Source of the DNA: Methylobacterium sp. WL1
GTDB taxonomy: Bacteria > Pseudomonadota > Alphaproteobacteria > Rhizobiales > Beijerinckiaceae
Direction of reading: 5' to 3'
DNA: 64,000 bases
NCBI RefSeq assembly: GCF_008000895.1
Contig: NZ_CP042823.1
Location: forward strand, 6,151,464 to 6,215,463
Shown here: positions 44,822-54,293 of the stretch, one piece after another
Layout of the letters: each line of letters begins with the position of its first letter
Numbering within the stretch: the stretch's first letter is position 1
Program-made: the position numbers and the translations under genes
Notes under the pieces: generated by a model
Database searches by the model: none
What the model saw: the letters and a program-made list of their open reading frames with translations, nothing else
What the model was told of the DNA's origin: nothing

Positions 44822-44844
44822 AAAACGCCCGACGGGCGTTTTTT
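44822..44844 (+). terminator. Rho-independent terminator after tRNA-Gly
   Basis: The stem ACGCCC / GGGCGT with loop GAC is flanked by an A-run before and six T's after (AAAACGCCCGACGGGCGTTT). It lies 27 bases beyond the tRNA 3' end, as expected for a single-tRNA transcript. Confidence 0.85.
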
Positions 44845-44950
44845 GCATTTGCGACCGATGTGGCGCCCGCGCGCATATCCTTGGATGCGCGTTGGCCGGC
44901 CGTACCGGAACGTTGTCGTGCGCTGGACGATGCCTGACGCGGCTCCGCGC

Positions 44951-45151
44951 TCAGCCGCGCACGCCGTCGGCGAAGTGCTCGCGGATCCAGCATTCTCCCG
45001 AGATCCGGGCGCCGTTCTGCGTGACGAACGCGTAGGGAGAGCGTTCCACGACGGTTCCGCCGCCGGCGCGGATGACCCAGCGGTAGCAGCGCGGATCGCG
45101 CGCGCAGGGAATGACTTCGACGCTATGGGCGGGTATCAGATCGATGGACAT
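44951..45151 (-). CDS. Small hypothetical protein, 66 residues
   Basis: The frame reads MSIDLIPAHSVEVIPCARDPRCYRWVIRAGG, then ERSPYAFVTQNGARISGECWIREHFADG. Cysteines, a tryptophan pair and a balanced composition make it look like a true protein rather than a shadow. No family is recognised. An in-frame start at 45178 adds nine residues (MSGVERLRS). Confidence 0.5.
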   Translation of the reverse strand: MSIDLIPAHSVEVIPCARDPRCYRWVIRAGGGTVVERSPYAFVTQNGARISGECWIREHFADGVRG

Positions 45152-45402
45152 GGATCGTAAACGTTCCACGCCGGACATCCGCTCCGATCGACCGGCGCAC
45201 GTGATTACTTAAGTGTGGAATCACACGCTCGCAATTGTCGGATCGGCCCGTCGGCGCCTCGGACGAGCCTGACGGCAACGCAGGTTCGATCGGGGCGGCG
45301 CGTCGAGGCACGCCGTCCATCTCGCGACTCGCCGCTCAGGATGTCCGCGCCCGCCGGCAAACCTACTCGTCGCCGATTACCGTTCGCACCAGAGGACACC
45401 GC

Positions 45403-45645
45403 ATGCCGATCAAGGCGCTCAACGACCGCAAGAAGCTGTCGGGGGATTTCAACGACGCCAACGACGCGTTCATCGACGAGGTACTGAAAGCCCTCCAGTC
45501 CGGCCAGATTCCGATGGATCTCGCCCGTGCCTACCTCGCGCATCCCGTCGCGATGATGCACACGGATGGGGCTCAGGCGGTGGCCAACTACTTCGACCGC
45601 ATGCTGGCGCAGCGGCCGACCATCGACTGGACGCCCGGCGACTGA
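45403..45645 (+). CDS. Small hypothetical protein, 80 residues
   Basis: A good ribosome site (AGAGGA, eight bases before) leads the ATG. The product reads MPIKALNDRKKLSGDFNDAN and has a predicted helical middle (IDEVLKALQSGQIPMDLARAYLAHPVA) and an acidic end. No transmembrane segment or known domain is seen. It is followed 28 bases later by another small ORF, so the two may form a transcription unit. Confidence 0.6.
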   Translation: MPIKALNDRKKLSGDFNDANDAFIDEVLKALQSGQIPMDLARAYLAHPVAMMHTDGAQAVANYFDRMLAQRPTIDWTPGD

Positions 45646-45673
45646 ACGGCCCGGGCCAGGAAAGGGATTGCGG

Positions 45674-45889
45674 ATGACCCTCGACGAGGTCGAAGACCTG
45701 AAGCGCGCGCGCGGCGCCCTGGCGCGGCAGCGGAACGCCATCGCCAAGCGATTGGGCGGGATCGACGTGGCCCCGATCTCCATGGCCGAAGACCTCACCC
45801 GGACGCTGCTGGCGATCGAGGCCGTGGACCGCGCCCTGGTCGATGCCGGACAGCCCCATGTCGATATCGGCGCCGCGCACGAGGCATAG
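45674..45889 (+). CDS. Small hypothetical protein, 71 residues
   Basis: The translation MTLDEVEDLKRARGALARQRNAIAKRLGG is strongly helical and charged, followed by SMAEDLTRTLLAIEAVDRALVDAG. This looks like a short coiled coil. It has AAAGGGA before the ATG. No family is recognised; proximity to the 80-residue ORF suggests a shared transcript. Confidence 0.55.
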   Translation: MTLDEVEDLKRARGALARQRNAIAKRLGGIDVAPISMAEDLTRTLLAIEAVDRALVDAGQPHVDIGAAHEA

Positions 45890-46003
45890 GCACGAAGCCT
45901 AGGAACGGACGGGGCCGGGGGCATCAACCGCCGGGCCTTCGTCGAACCTTGCGCCCCGCGCCCGCGCGGGCATACAGGCGAGACGGTGCGAGGAGACCTG
46001 ACG

Positions 46004-47284
46004 ATGACCGACCGCCTGCCCGGCTTCAACACGTTGGCGATCCATGCGGGCGCCGCCCCCGACGCGAGCACGGGCGCGCGGGCCACGCCCATCTACCAGA
46101 CCACCAGCTTTGTGTTCGACGACGTCGATCACGCGGCCTCGCTGTTCGGGCTGCAGGCCTTCGGCAACATCTACACCCGGATCACCAACCCGACGAACGC
46201 CGTGCTGGAGGAGCGCATCGCGGCGCTGGAGGGGGGGACTGCGGCGCTCGCCGTGGCCTCGGGTCACGCCGCCGAGTTCCTCACCATGCACGCGCTGATG
46301 CAGCCGGGGGACGAGTTCATCGCCTCGAACAAGCTGTATGGCGGCTCGATCAACCAGTTCAATCACTCCTACAAGAACTTCGGCTGGTCGGTGGCGTGGG
46401 CCGACAACGACGACCCGGCCTCGTTCGAGGCGGCGATCACGCCGCGCACCAAGGCGATCTTCTGCGAGTCGATTGCCAACCCGGGCGGGGTCATCACCGA
46501 CATCAAGGCGCTCTCGGACGTCGCGAAGAAGCACAACATCCCGCTGGTCGTCGACAACACCATGGCGACGCCGTACCTGATCCGACCGTTCGAGCACGGG
46601 GCCGACATCGTCGTGCATTCGGCCACCAAGTTCCTGGGCGGGCACGGCAATTCGATCGGCGGATTGATCGTCGACGGCGGCTCGTTCCAGTGGGCGGGGG
46701 ACGCCCGCTACCCGATGATGAGCCAGCCCCGGCCGGAATATTCCGGCATGGTGCTCGCCGAAACCTTCGGCAATTTCGGCTTCGCCATCGCGTGCCGGGT
46801 GCTCGGCCTGCGCGATCTCGGCCCGGCCCTCTCGCCGTTCAATGCCTTCCTGATCCTGAACGGCATCGAGACCCTGCCCCTGCGGATGCAGCGCCATTCC
46901 GACAACGCCCTGGTGGTGGCCAAGCACCTGGCGCAGCACGAGGCCGTGTCCTGGGTCAGCTACCCGGGCCTGGAGACCGACCGCTACCACGCGCTGGCCA
47001 AGCGCTACACGCCCAACGGCGCCGGCGCGGTCTTCACCTTCGGCCTGAAGGGCGGCTACGAGGCCGGGGTGAAGCTGGTCTCGAACCTGCAGCTGTTCTC
47101 GCACCTGGCCAATATCGGCGACACGCGTTCGCTGGTGATCCACCCGGCCTCCACCACGCACCGCCAGCTCACCGACGACCAGAAATCCGCCGCCGGCGCC
47201 GGCCCTGAGGTGGTGCGGCTGTCGATCGGCCTGGAGGATCCGGCGGATCTGATCGAGGATCTGGACGGTGCGCTGGGGGCTTGA
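46004..47284 (+). CDS. metY: O-acetylhomoserine aminocarboxypropyltransferase (sulfhydrylase)
   Basis: A 426-residue PLP enzyme of the Cys/Met metabolism family. It converts O-acetylhomoserine plus sulfide to homocysteine (or methanethiol to methionine). Seen are [46 protein letters not shown], the PLP-lysine K209 in [16 protein letters not shown], and [17 protein letters not shown]. Length and these motifs fit MetY rather than the shorter MetB/MetC. The ATG at 46004 follows GAGGAG; an in-frame start at 45986 is less likely. No SAM riboswitch was seen upstream. Confidence 0.9.
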   Translation: MTDRLPGFNTLAIHAGAAPDASTGARATPIYQTTSFVFDDVDHAASLFGLQAFGNIYTRITNPTNAVLEERIAALEGGTAALAVASGHAAEFLTMHALMQPGDEFIASNKLYGGSINQFNHSYKNFGWSVAWADNDDPASFEAAITPRTKAIFCESIANPGGVITDIKALSDVAKKHNIPLVVDNTMATPYLIRPFEHGADIVVHSATKFLGGHGNSIGGLIVDGGSFQWAGDARYPMMSQPRPEYSGMVLAETFGNFGFAIACRVLGLRDLGPALSPFNAFLILNGIETLPLRMQRHSDNALVVAKHLAQHEAVSWVSYPGLETDRYHALAKRYTPNGAGAVFTFGLKGGYEAGVKLVSNLQLFSHLANIGDTRSLVIHPASTTHRQLTDDQKSAAGAGPEVVRLSIGLEDPADLIEDLDGALGA

Positions 47285-47366
47285 GAGCGGCCAGAGACAC
47301 GTCGAGGTGTTATGGCGCCGGCTCGTCCGCGGCATCACGGTGTGATGCAGGCAGGAGGTCGACCCC

Positions 47367-47623
47367 ATGGCTGACACGCTGATCCCGTCCAGTATCGGCT
47401 CAGCCACGGAGGAAGAGGCAGCTGCGGTCCCGGCTACGATAGGCCTGACGGTGCCGATGCCGTCCGGCTGATGCTGGTCCGTGTCGCGCGCGACAAGGCT
47501 CCGCCCTTCAAGCCGCTCATTCCGAACCTGACGACCCTTGCCGCCATGGAGAAAGCGCGGCGGGGCGGCTTGGTTCGGTTCGACAGCGTGGCCGCATCAA
47601 TGGCCGACCTCGATGCGGACGAT
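47367..47623 (+). pseudogene. DinJ/RelB-type antitoxin, frameshifted and without its stop
   Basis: With a strong site (AGGAGG) the ATG at 47367 opens MADTLIPSSIGSATEEEAAAV and PATIGLTVPMPSG, then stops at 47471. One frame over, the sequence continues as DAVRLMLVRVARDKAPPFKPLIPN and EARRGG-like EKARRGGLVRFDSVAASMADL. Joined, this is a normal DinJ/RelB antitoxin (LTVSDAVRLML in relatives), so one base seems lost near 47455-47458. The second frame then runs on to 47881 because the codon where relatives stop is GGA (47624-47626). Both lesions point to decay. Confidence 0.75.
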
Positions 47624-47894
47624 GGAACGCACCGGCCAGTTCAGGCGGGACTACAGGCGCGAGATGAAGGGGCGTTATCGCGCAACGCGGGTTGCAGATC
47701 TGTCGCCCGTAATCGATGCTTTGATGGTCGATCAGACGCTGGACGCCCGTTATCGCGATCCCACTCCGGTCGGCAACTGGCGCGATCATCGCGATTGCCA
47801 CATCAAACCGGATTTCGTGCTGCTCCATCGCTTGCCGGATGCGCAGTCGATCAAGCTGGTTCGTCTCGGCTCACAGGCTGAACTCGGCCTTTGA
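47613..47894 (+). CDS. YafQ-family toxin, probably inactive
   Basis: A 93-residue RelE/ParE-superfamily protein: MERTGQFRRDYRRE at the start, then DQTLDARYRDPTPVGNWRDHRDCHIKPDFVLLHRL. Aligned by eye with E. coli YafQ, the mRNA-cleavage residues H50, W68, H87 and F91 are P50, F68, Q88 and G92 here; H63 and D67 remain. A loss of two catalytic histidines predicts little or no ribonuclease activity, in keeping with the broken antitoxin before it. It overlaps the antitoxin remnant. Confidence 0.72.
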   Translation: MRTMERTGQFRRDYRREMKGRYRATRVADLSPVIDALMVDQTLDARYRDPTPVGNWRDHRDCHIKPDFVLLHRLPDAQSIKLVRLGSQAELGL

Positions 47895-48043
47895 CGCCGT
47901 CGCGTTGCCACAACGGCACCCGGAAGGACGGTCGCGAAGTGGTCGCTTCGTGGCAGGATCTTGCGAAACCGCGCCGCTCGCGACCGTCCGTGGAGTTTTG
48001 CCACGCGTGACAGCCGGCTTTTGAGCCGGCCATCGGCGGGCGC

Positions 48044-49831
48044 CTAAAAAACCTCGTCCGCCAGCGCCATCGTGGACTCCGAGCCCGCCTTGATCCGCAC
48101 CAGGCGCAAGGCAGTCTCCGGCAGCATGCGCTCCATGAAGAACCGGCCGGTGGCGAGCTTGGCCGCCCAGCGGGGGGAGGCCTCCTCGGCCTGCTTGGCG
48201 AGCGCCGACTTGGCGATCCGCGCCCACATGTAGCCCAAAGCCACGAGGCCGAAGAGGTGCATGAAGTCCGTCGCCCCGGCGCCGGCATTGTCGGGCTTCG
48301 AGAAGGCGTTCTGCATCAGCCACATGACGGCGCCCTGCAGGTCGTTCAGCCCGGCCTGGAGCGGCTGGGTGAACGGCGCCATCGCGGGATCCTCAGCATG
48401 GTCCTTCAGGAAGGTCTGGACCTCGCCCAGGAAGGTCATCATCGCCCGGCCGCCGTCCTTGGGCAGCTTGCGGCCGATCAGGTCCATGGCCTGGATCCCG
48501 TTGGCGCCCTCGTAGATCATGGCGATGCGGGCATCGCGCACGAACTGCGACATGCCCCACTCCTCGATATAGCCGTGGCCGCCGAACAGCTGCTGCGCCT
48601 CAACCGCGTTGGCGAAGCCCCGATCGGTGAGCACGCCCTTCACCACGGGGGTGAGCAGGCCGAGATGGTCGTCGGCCGTCTGGCGCTCCTTGGCATCCTC
48701 GGACCGGTGCAGGATGTCGGCCTGGAGGGCCGTCCAGAGCATGAGGGCGCGCGCGGCCTCGTTGAAAGCGCGGATCTGCATCAGGGTGCGGCGGACATCC
48801 GGGTGGACCAGGATCGGGTCGGCGGCCTTGTCGGGGGCCTTGGCGCCGGTCAGCGCCCGGCCCTGGAGCCGGTCCTTCGCGTAGGCAACAGCGTTCTGGT
48901 AGGCGACCTCGGACTGGCCCAGCCCCTGGACGCCGACCGCGAGCCGCGCCTCGTTCATCATCACGAACATGGCGTTCAGGCCGCGGTTCTCCTGCCCGAC
49001 CAGCCAACCCGTGGCGCCGTCGTAGTTCATCACGCAGGTACTGTTCCCGTGGATGCCCATCTTGTGCTCGAGGGAGCCGCAGGACACGCCGTTGCGGGCG
49101 CCGAGCGACCCGTCAGGGTTCACCAGCACCTTCGGGACCACGAACAGGGAGATGCCCTTGGTCCCGGCCGGCGCACCCTCGATCCGGGCGATGACCAGGT
49201 GGACGATGTTCTCCGCGAGGTCGTGCTCCCCCGCCGAGATGAAGATCTTGGTGCCGGTGAGGCTGTAGGAGCCGTCGCCGTTCGGCACCGCCTTGGTCTT
49301 GAGCAGGCCGAGATCCGTGCCGCAATGCGGCTCCGTCAGGTTCATGGTGCCGGTCCAGGCGCCCTCGACCATCTTGGGCAGGTAGAGCGCCTTCTGTGCC
49401 TCGGTGCCGTGGACCAGGAGCGCGGCCATCGCGCCCTGCGTCAGCCCCGGATACATCCCCAGCGCCAGGTTCGCCCCCGAGGCGAATTCCTGCATCGCCG
49501 TGTTGACGGTGTGCGGCAGGCCCTGGCCGCCGAACGCCTCCGGGACTGCGAGGCCCATCCAGCCGCCCTTCGCGTAGGCATCGTAGGCGGCCTTGAAGCC
49601 GGTCGGCGTGCGCACGCTGCCGTCGGGCTCGCGGCGGCAGCCCTCGAGGTCGCCCACCCGGTTGACCGGAGCCAGCACCTCCTCGGCGAGCTTCGCGCCC
49701 TCGCGCAGCACCGCCTCGACCACGTCCGGGGAGGCGTCTGCGAATCCGGCCAGGTTGTCCCGGTTATGGAAGCCCAAGACGTCGTTCAGCAGGAACAGCG
49801 TGTCGTCGACCGGGGCGCGATAGTGAGGCAT
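48044..49831 (-). CDS. Acyl-CoA dehydrogenase, DmdC-like
   Basis: A 595-residue flavoprotein starting MPHYRAPVDDTLFLLNDVLG, the hallmark N-terminus of the DmdC (3-methylmercaptopropionyl-CoA dehydrogenase)-type long acyl-CoA dehydrogenases. The FAD/substrate segments GTMNLTEPHCGTDLGLL, GTKIFISAGEHD, and AQQLFGGHGYIEEWGMSQFVRDARIAMIYEGANGIQAMDLIGRKL (catalytic region) follow. A C-terminal extension is present. Many alphaproteobacteria carry several paralogues acting on ordinary fatty acyl-CoAs, so a sulfur substrate is not established. The ATG at 49831 is preferred. Confidence 0.87.
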   Translation of the reverse strand: MPHYRAPVDDTLFLLNDVLGFHNRDNLAGFADASPDVVEAVLREGAKLAEEVLAPVNRVGDLEGCRREPDGSVRTPTGFKAAYDAYAKGGWMGLAVPEAFGGQGLPHTVNTAMQEFASGANLALGMYPGLTQGAMAALLVHGTEAQKALYLPKMVEGAWTGTMNLTEPHCGTDLGLLKTKAVPNGDGSYSLTGTKIFISAGEHDLAENIVHLVIARIEGAPAGTKGISLFVVPKVLVNPDGSLGARNGVSCGSLEHKMGIHGNSTCVMNYDGATGWLVGQENRGLNAMFVMMNEARLAVGVQGLGQSEVAYQNAVAYAKDRLQGRALTGAKAPDKAADPILVHPDVRRTLMQIRAFNEAARALMLWTALQADILHRSEDAKERQTADDHLGLLTPVVKGVLTDRGFANAVEAQQLFGGHGYIEEWGMSQFVRDARIAMIYEGANGIQAMDLIGRKLPKDGGRAMMTFLGEVQTFLKDHAEDPAMAPFTQPLQAGLNDLQGAVMWLMQNAFSKPDNAGAGATDFMHLFGLVALGYMWARIAKSALAKQAEEASPRWAAKLATGRFFMERMLPETALRLVRIKAGSESTMALADEVF

Positions 49832-50123
49832 GACCTGATTCCCCCTCGCCGGGCTGATCGCCGACATCGGCCCGCCCGTTTGCCAGCATCTAAGCGCGCC
49901 CCCGGCTCCGGAGCAACGGTTCTGCGGTCGCGTGCGCGGGAAGTGTCAGGGGCTTGCACGTCAGCGCCGAAGATTACTGGGCCGGCCTCGCCTTAACCGT
50001 GTGTTTACCAAGAAAGTTAAAGGTCGCCCCGAACGATCCGGCGCCCGCGTTCCGTGGATACCGTCTCTCGGTCCCGCCCCGCGAACAGGATCAACGCCGA
50101 ACGCTGCCGACGACAGGCCTCCG

Positions 50124-53100
50124 ATGACCCGCAACGCCATGCCGCAGCTCGACAGTTTCGACCCGGAGGTGCTTGACGCCGCCCGGGACGTCGCGGCCCG
50201 GGCGGGTGTCCCGCTCGAGACCTGGATCGCCTCGGTGGTGCCGCAGCAGCAGGGCCTGCAGGGCAACCGCCGGCAGCGCCGCCGCCAGCAGCGGGCCGAG
50301 CAGACCGCGCGCCCGGACAGCCGGCTCGAGAGCGACCGGCAGGCGGATATCATGGATCAGCCGGGCGGCTCCCGGTTCGAGCGGACGTCCGAGACCCGCC
50401 AGGAGCCAAGCCCAGATTCCTATGGCCAGGGCTTCGCCGCCCTGATGAGCCGGATCGACGGACTGAACCGGACCCTGGACGAGGAGCGGCGCCTGACCCA
50501 GGAGGCCGAGACCCGGCGCCTGGCCGAGATCGAGACCCGGATCGAGCGCGCCCTGACGGCGGCGCCGGTCCAGCAGGTGACCGAGCGTCTCGGCGACATC
50601 GAGCGGCGGATGTCGCAGCTCGGCGAGCAGATGGCCTCCGGGCGCCCCGCCGGCCGCCGCGGCCGGCCGGATGCGGTCGAGATCCGCAACGCCGTCCAGG
50701 ATATCCGCCAGCGCCAGCGTGAGCTGTCGGAGGGCGTCGGTGAGCGCGCGCTCGCCGCAGGCCGGTCCGATGGCGGCGTCGTGGCGAGCATGCGGATGGA
50801 CCTCGCCCGCCGCCTCGAGGCGCGCGTCGAGGATATGGCGGCGCCGTCCGCCGCTGTGTCCGAGCTGCAGAGCGAGACCGTGCGTCTGCGCGAGGCGATC
50901 AATCAGCTGGCGACCAGCCGCGATGTCGGGGCACTTGAGCAGGCCGTGACCTCGCTCGCGCACGGCATCGAGCGGGCGCAGGTCGGCACCGACCTCGCCG
51001 CGATCGCGGCGCCGGTCGAGCAGGTCCGGGCCCAGGTCGAGCGGCTGGCCGAGGAGGTCGCCGAGAACGTCCACACCCGCGTGGCCGACGACGTGCGCCG
51101 CCTGGCCGAGCGCCTCGACAGCGTCGCCGCGGCCGGACAGGCCGGTTCGGACGGCCACACGCTGGCGGGTCTGTTCGCGGAGCTCGAAGAGATCCGCCGC
51201 CTGATCGGCGCCCTGGCCGGCCCGGAGCGGATCCAGAGTCTGGCCAACAGCCTACAGGCCGTGAGCGCACAGATCGCGCAGCTCCAGCGCATCGGCAGCG
51301 AGGCCAGCCTGCGCCCGCTGCTGGAGGAGATCCGCAGCGATGTCCGCACCGGCGCCTCGGCCGCCATCGCCGAGCAGATCCAGACGCTGGCCGACAAGGT
51401 CGACGGCCTCTACACCCGCGATCAGCGGTACGACCGCGCCGAAGCGTCCGATCCGGCTCAGGCCGGCGACATGGCCTCGATCCACGCGATGCTGCGCAGC
51501 CTCGCCGAGAAGGTCGATCAGGTCGGCAGCCGCCCGGAGAACGAGGGCCTCGACGCCCTGGAGAAGCAGGTCGTCTCGCTCGCGGGCCGGCTCGATGCCC
51601 CCCGTAGCGGCGATCCGGCCCTGGCAGGCCTCGAGCGCACCATGGACGACCTGCTGCAGCAGGTTGCGGCCCTGCGCGAATCGGCGCCGAGCGAGGCCGT
51701 CGTCGAGCGCGCCGCGCGCAACGCCGTGGCCCAGACCCTCAAGGGCTCCGGCCTGCCGAGCGCCGAGCTCGGCGAGATCGGCCTCCTGCGGGCGAGCCTG
51801 GCCGACATGCAGGCCCGGCAGATCGCCTCGGACCAGCGGCTCGGCGCCACCCTGGAGGGCGTCCAGTCCGCCCTGGAGCGCCTCGTCAACCGGCTCGGCC
51901 CAGCCGATTCGACCGCCGCGCGCCCACCGTCGCTGGACGAGCGGCTCCTGACCTCAACCAGCCCTGAGGCGCGGGTCGCGGCATCCGACGCGTCGCGCCT
52001 GGCCGACGACCTGCTGGAACCCGGCAGCGGCCGTCCGGGCCGGGAGCCGCGCGCGGTCCGTGACACCGCCATCCGCCGGCCGGCGCGGGAGCGTTCGGCC
52101 GATCCGGCGCGCGGCCGCCCGGTTCCGGAGGCCGGCGGCGAAGCCGACATCAAGACCAGCTTCATCGCGGCCGCCCGTCGCGCCGCCCAGGCCGCCCAGG
52201 CTGAACTCGCCGCCGAGGCGCCGGCCGACCGCCGGGACCTGCGCGCCCGCATGGCCGAGAGCGAGCCGGAAGCCGCGGGTGAGAGCCGGCTCAGCCGGTT
52301 GCGGGCGGAGATCAACCGCCGGCGGCGGCCCCTCTTGCTCGGCCTCGCCGCCATCGTGCTGGCTCTGGGCGCGCTCCAGGCGATCAGCATGCGTGCCCCC
52401 GACGAGGCACCGCGCACGGTCCAGACCTCGCAGGTCGCCCCGAGCCGGGCCGAGCCCGCCCGGGACGTCCGCCCGGAGACCGCCGCAGAGGCTCCGGCGC
52501 AGAAGCCGCCGGTGGCCGACCCGGTGACCACGCAGGCCCTGCCGACGCCGCTTCCCGCAGAGGCGCGGGCGGCCGCCGTCCGTGCTGCTGTGCCGCAGGT
52601 CTCGGGCATGAACACCCTGCAGGCGGATCTGGGCACGGTTCCGCCGGCCCTCGCCAAGGTGAAGCAGGCGGCGCTGGACGGCGACGGCACGGCGATCTGG
52701 GATCTGGCAGCGCGCGAAGCGGACGGCCGCGGCATGCCCCGCGACCTCTCGGTGGCCGCGAAGCTGTTCGAGAAGCTGGCAGGGGCCGGTTATGCCCCGG
52801 CCGAGTACAAGCTTGCCGGTCACTATGAGAAGGGATCCGGCGTGGTCCGGGACCTCGACAAGGCGAAGCTCTGGTACGGCCGGGCCGCCGAGCAGGGCCA
52901 TGCCCGCTCGATGCACAATCTGGCGGTGCTCTACGCTGAGAACCCCGCCGCCAACGGCAAGCCCGATTTCGCCTCGGCGGCCTCGTGGTTCCGACAGGGC
53001 GCCGAGTTCGGCGTGCGCGACAGCCAGTACAACCTGGCGGTGCTCTACGCCCGCGGCCTCGGCCTGACGCAGGATCTGGTGCAGTCCTACGCATGGTTCT

Positions 53101-53342
53101 CGGCCGCCGCAGCACAGGGCGACGACGACGCGGCTAAGAAGCGCGACGACGTGGCGAACAAGCTCAGCCCCACCGACCTGGCCAGCGCCAAGAGCCTCGC
53201 GGCGACCTTCAAGCCGCGCAAGCTCGATCCCGCCGTCAACGAGCCGCCCGCCGCGAAGGACGGCATCACCGCGCCGATGTCGCTCCTGGGTGCCCCGACC
53301 CCGAGCCCGAACGGCTTCACCGCTCCGGCCCGCAAGTCGTAG
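50124..53342 (+). CDS. PodJ-like coiled-coil, Sel1-repeat membrane protein
   Basis: A 1,072-residue protein. A short N-terminal segment (DSFDPEVLDAARDVAARAGVPLETWIASVV) precedes a long charged coiled coil (about residues 110-640). A basic, disordered stretch follows, then one membrane segment near 736-757 (LLLGLAAIVLALGALQAI). Beyond it, about 850-1010, are four Sel1-like repeats (for example AEYKLAGHYEKGSGVVRDLDKAKLWYGRAAEQGHA), which would be periplasmic. This layout matches the alphaproteobacterial polar-organiser/PodJ-like group. The ATG at 50124 fits better than upstream starts. Confidence 0.78.
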   Translation: MTRNAMPQLDSFDPEVLDAARDVAARAGVPLETWIASVVPQQQGLQGNRRQRRRQQRAEQTARPDSRLESDRQADIMDQPGGSRFERTSETRQEPSPDSYGQGFAALMSRIDGLNRTLDEERRLTQEAETRRLAEIETRIERALTAAPVQQVTERLGDIERRMSQLGEQMASGRPAGRRGRPDAVEIRNAVQDIRQRQRELSEGVGERALAAGRSDGGVVASMRMDLARRLEARVEDMAAPSAAVSELQSETVRLREAINQLATSRDVGALEQAVTSLAHGIERAQVGTDLAAIAAPVEQVRAQVERLAEEVAENVHTRVADDVRRLAERLDSVAAAGQAGSDGHTLAGLFAELEEIRRLIGALAGPERIQSLANSLQAVSAQIAQLQRIGSEASLRPLLEEIRSDVRTGASAAIAEQIQTLADKVDGLYTRDQRYDRAEASDPAQAGDMASIHAMLRSLAEKVDQVGSRPENEGLDALEKQVVSLAGRLDAPRSGDPALAGLERTMDDLLQQVAALRESAPSEAVVERAARNAVAQTLKGSGLPSAELGEIGLLRASLADMQARQIASDQRLGATLEGVQSALERLVNRLGPADSTAARPPSLDERLLTSTSPEARVAASDASRLADDLLEPGSGRPGREPRAVRDTAIRRPARERSADPARGRPVPEAGGEADIKTSFIAAARRAAQAAQAELAAEAPADRRDLRARMAESEPEAAGESRLSRLRAEINRRRRPLLLGLAAIVLALGALQAISMRAPDEAPRTVQTSQVAPSRAEPARDVRPETAAEAPAQKPPVADPVTTQALPTPLPAEARAAAVRAAVPQVSGMNTLQADLGTVPPALAKVKQAALDGDGTAIWDLAAREADGRGMPRDLSVAAKLFEKLAGAGYAPAEYKLAGHYEKGSGVVRDLDKAKLWYGRAAEQGHARSMHNLAVLYAENPAANGKPDFASAASWFRQGAEFGVRDSQYNLAVLYARGLGLTQDLVQSYAWFSAAAAQGDDDAAKKRDDVANKLSPTDLASAKSLAATFKPRKLDPAVNEPPAAKDGITAPMSLLGAPTPSPNGFTAPARKS

Positions 53343-53855
53343 CGGCCGCGCGAACCTCCTCCCGGCCGATGGCCATCGGCTTTCGGCTTCGATGGTGATG
53401 CGGGAGGCGATGCGCTTCCGTGCCCGTGTGTCTACGGACCACATGGGTTGGACGATTCAGTTCCTGAGGATCGATACCCCATACCTGATAACCCGCCCCG
53501 TCATTCCGGGCTCGCCTGCGGCGCCCCGGAATGACGGCGTGTGGCCGCATCGATCCACCCCCGCTCGATGAACGAGACTGCCCTTTCCGCGCGTGCTTTC
53601 GCGGGGTTGAGGCGCGTCCGGCGCGTCGCGCCGTGCGTGCACCCACGGTCTCACCCGAGCCGTGTGTCCCGCGGCGCGGCGTGGGGCGTTTCAGGGTCCG
53701 GACGCGTGGTCCGAGAACCGGCGGACGCCTGCTGTGTTTTGCCGCCCTGATCCCAGCTTGACCGGTCTCACGCGATGCGTGAACGCTCGGGTCGGGCGAT
53801 ACCCGCCCGCGTAAATACGGCGTGGCGGCCGCCCGTGCGGCGGCTCGGAGGATGG
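53343..53855. other. Spacer of about 510 bases with an inverted repeat
   Basis: No gene is supported here: the open frames crossing it are arginine-rich and lack homology. The one clear element is the 13-base inverted repeat described separately. The sequence before 53855 should carry the promoter of the DUF3429 gene. Confidence 0.4.
53498..53537. repeat. 13-base perfect inverted repeat (REP-like)
   Basis: The arms CCGTCATTCCGGG (53498-53510) and CCCGGAATGACGG (53525-53537) are perfect complements around 14 bases. Palindromes of the form CGTCATTCCGGGGC...GCCCCGGAATGACG are spread through many alphaproteobacterial genomes as intergenic repeats. It lies between two genes in the same direction, 155 bases past the end of the PodJ-like gene, so it could also act as a weak terminator. 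No T-run follows it. Confidence 0.6.
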
Positions 53856-54293
53856 ATGGCGCACCGGAACCCTGTCCCGATGAGCGCGCTCGTGCTCGGC
53901 GTGGCCGGCCTCATCCCGTTCCTGGGCTTCGCGGCGCTCGCAGTCTCGGGCTCGGACGGCGGCTTGAGCAGCATCGGTCTGTCGCCTCGGACGATCCTGT
54001 CGGCGTATGGCGCGGTGATCGCGTCGTTCCTGGGCGGCATCCGCTGGGGCGCGGCCGCAGCCCGCAACTCCGGCAACGGGGATTATGTCGTCGCGATCGT
54101 GCCGTCTCTGGTGGCCTGGGCCGCGATGGCGGCGCCGGCCCCCTGGGACTTGCGCGTGCTCGGCGTCCTCGTCCTGGCCTGGGGCCTGATCGATCAGGAT
54201 CTGCCCCGACGCGGCCTCGTGCCGCTCTGGCTCGGTCGCCTGCGGCTGGTCCTGTCCGGCGTGGCCGGCGCCGCCCTGCTGGTAGCGTCCTGA
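53856..54293 (+). CDS. DUF3429 membrane protein
   Basis: A 145-residue protein with four or five hydrophobic segments: SALVLGVAGLIPFLGFAALAV, ILSAYGAVIASFLGGIRWG (the DUF3429 signature FLGGIRWG), YVVAIVPSLVAWAAMAAP, and VLGVLVLAWGLIDQDL. The family is found in proteobacteria and eukaryotes and has no established function. The ATG at 53856 is chosen; the frame upstream adds a non-family arginine-rich stretch. Confidence 0.78.
   Translation: MAHRNPVPMSALVLGVAGLIPFLGFAALAVSGSDGGLSSIGLSPRTILSAYGAVIASFLGGIRWGAAAARNSGNGDYVVAIVPSLVAWAAMAAPAPWDLRVLGVLVLAWGLIDQDLPRRGLVPLWLGRLRLVLSGVAGAALLVAS

Noticed and set aside
44464..44823. Leftward 119-codon ORF containing AKGFEPSTPTLARLCSTP
   Set aside because: This phrase is the well-known translation of the antisense strand of tRNA-Gly; the rest is a shadow of the Nudix gene.
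45890..46003. SAM riboswitch before metY
   Set aside because: Checked against the SAM-II type pattern common in alphaproteobacteria; the conserved core was not found, only G+C-rich hairpins.
47471..47881. Independent 136-codon ORF
   Set aside because: Its first third is the displaced C-terminal half of a DinJ-type antitoxin; the rest is toxin sequence read in the wrong frame.
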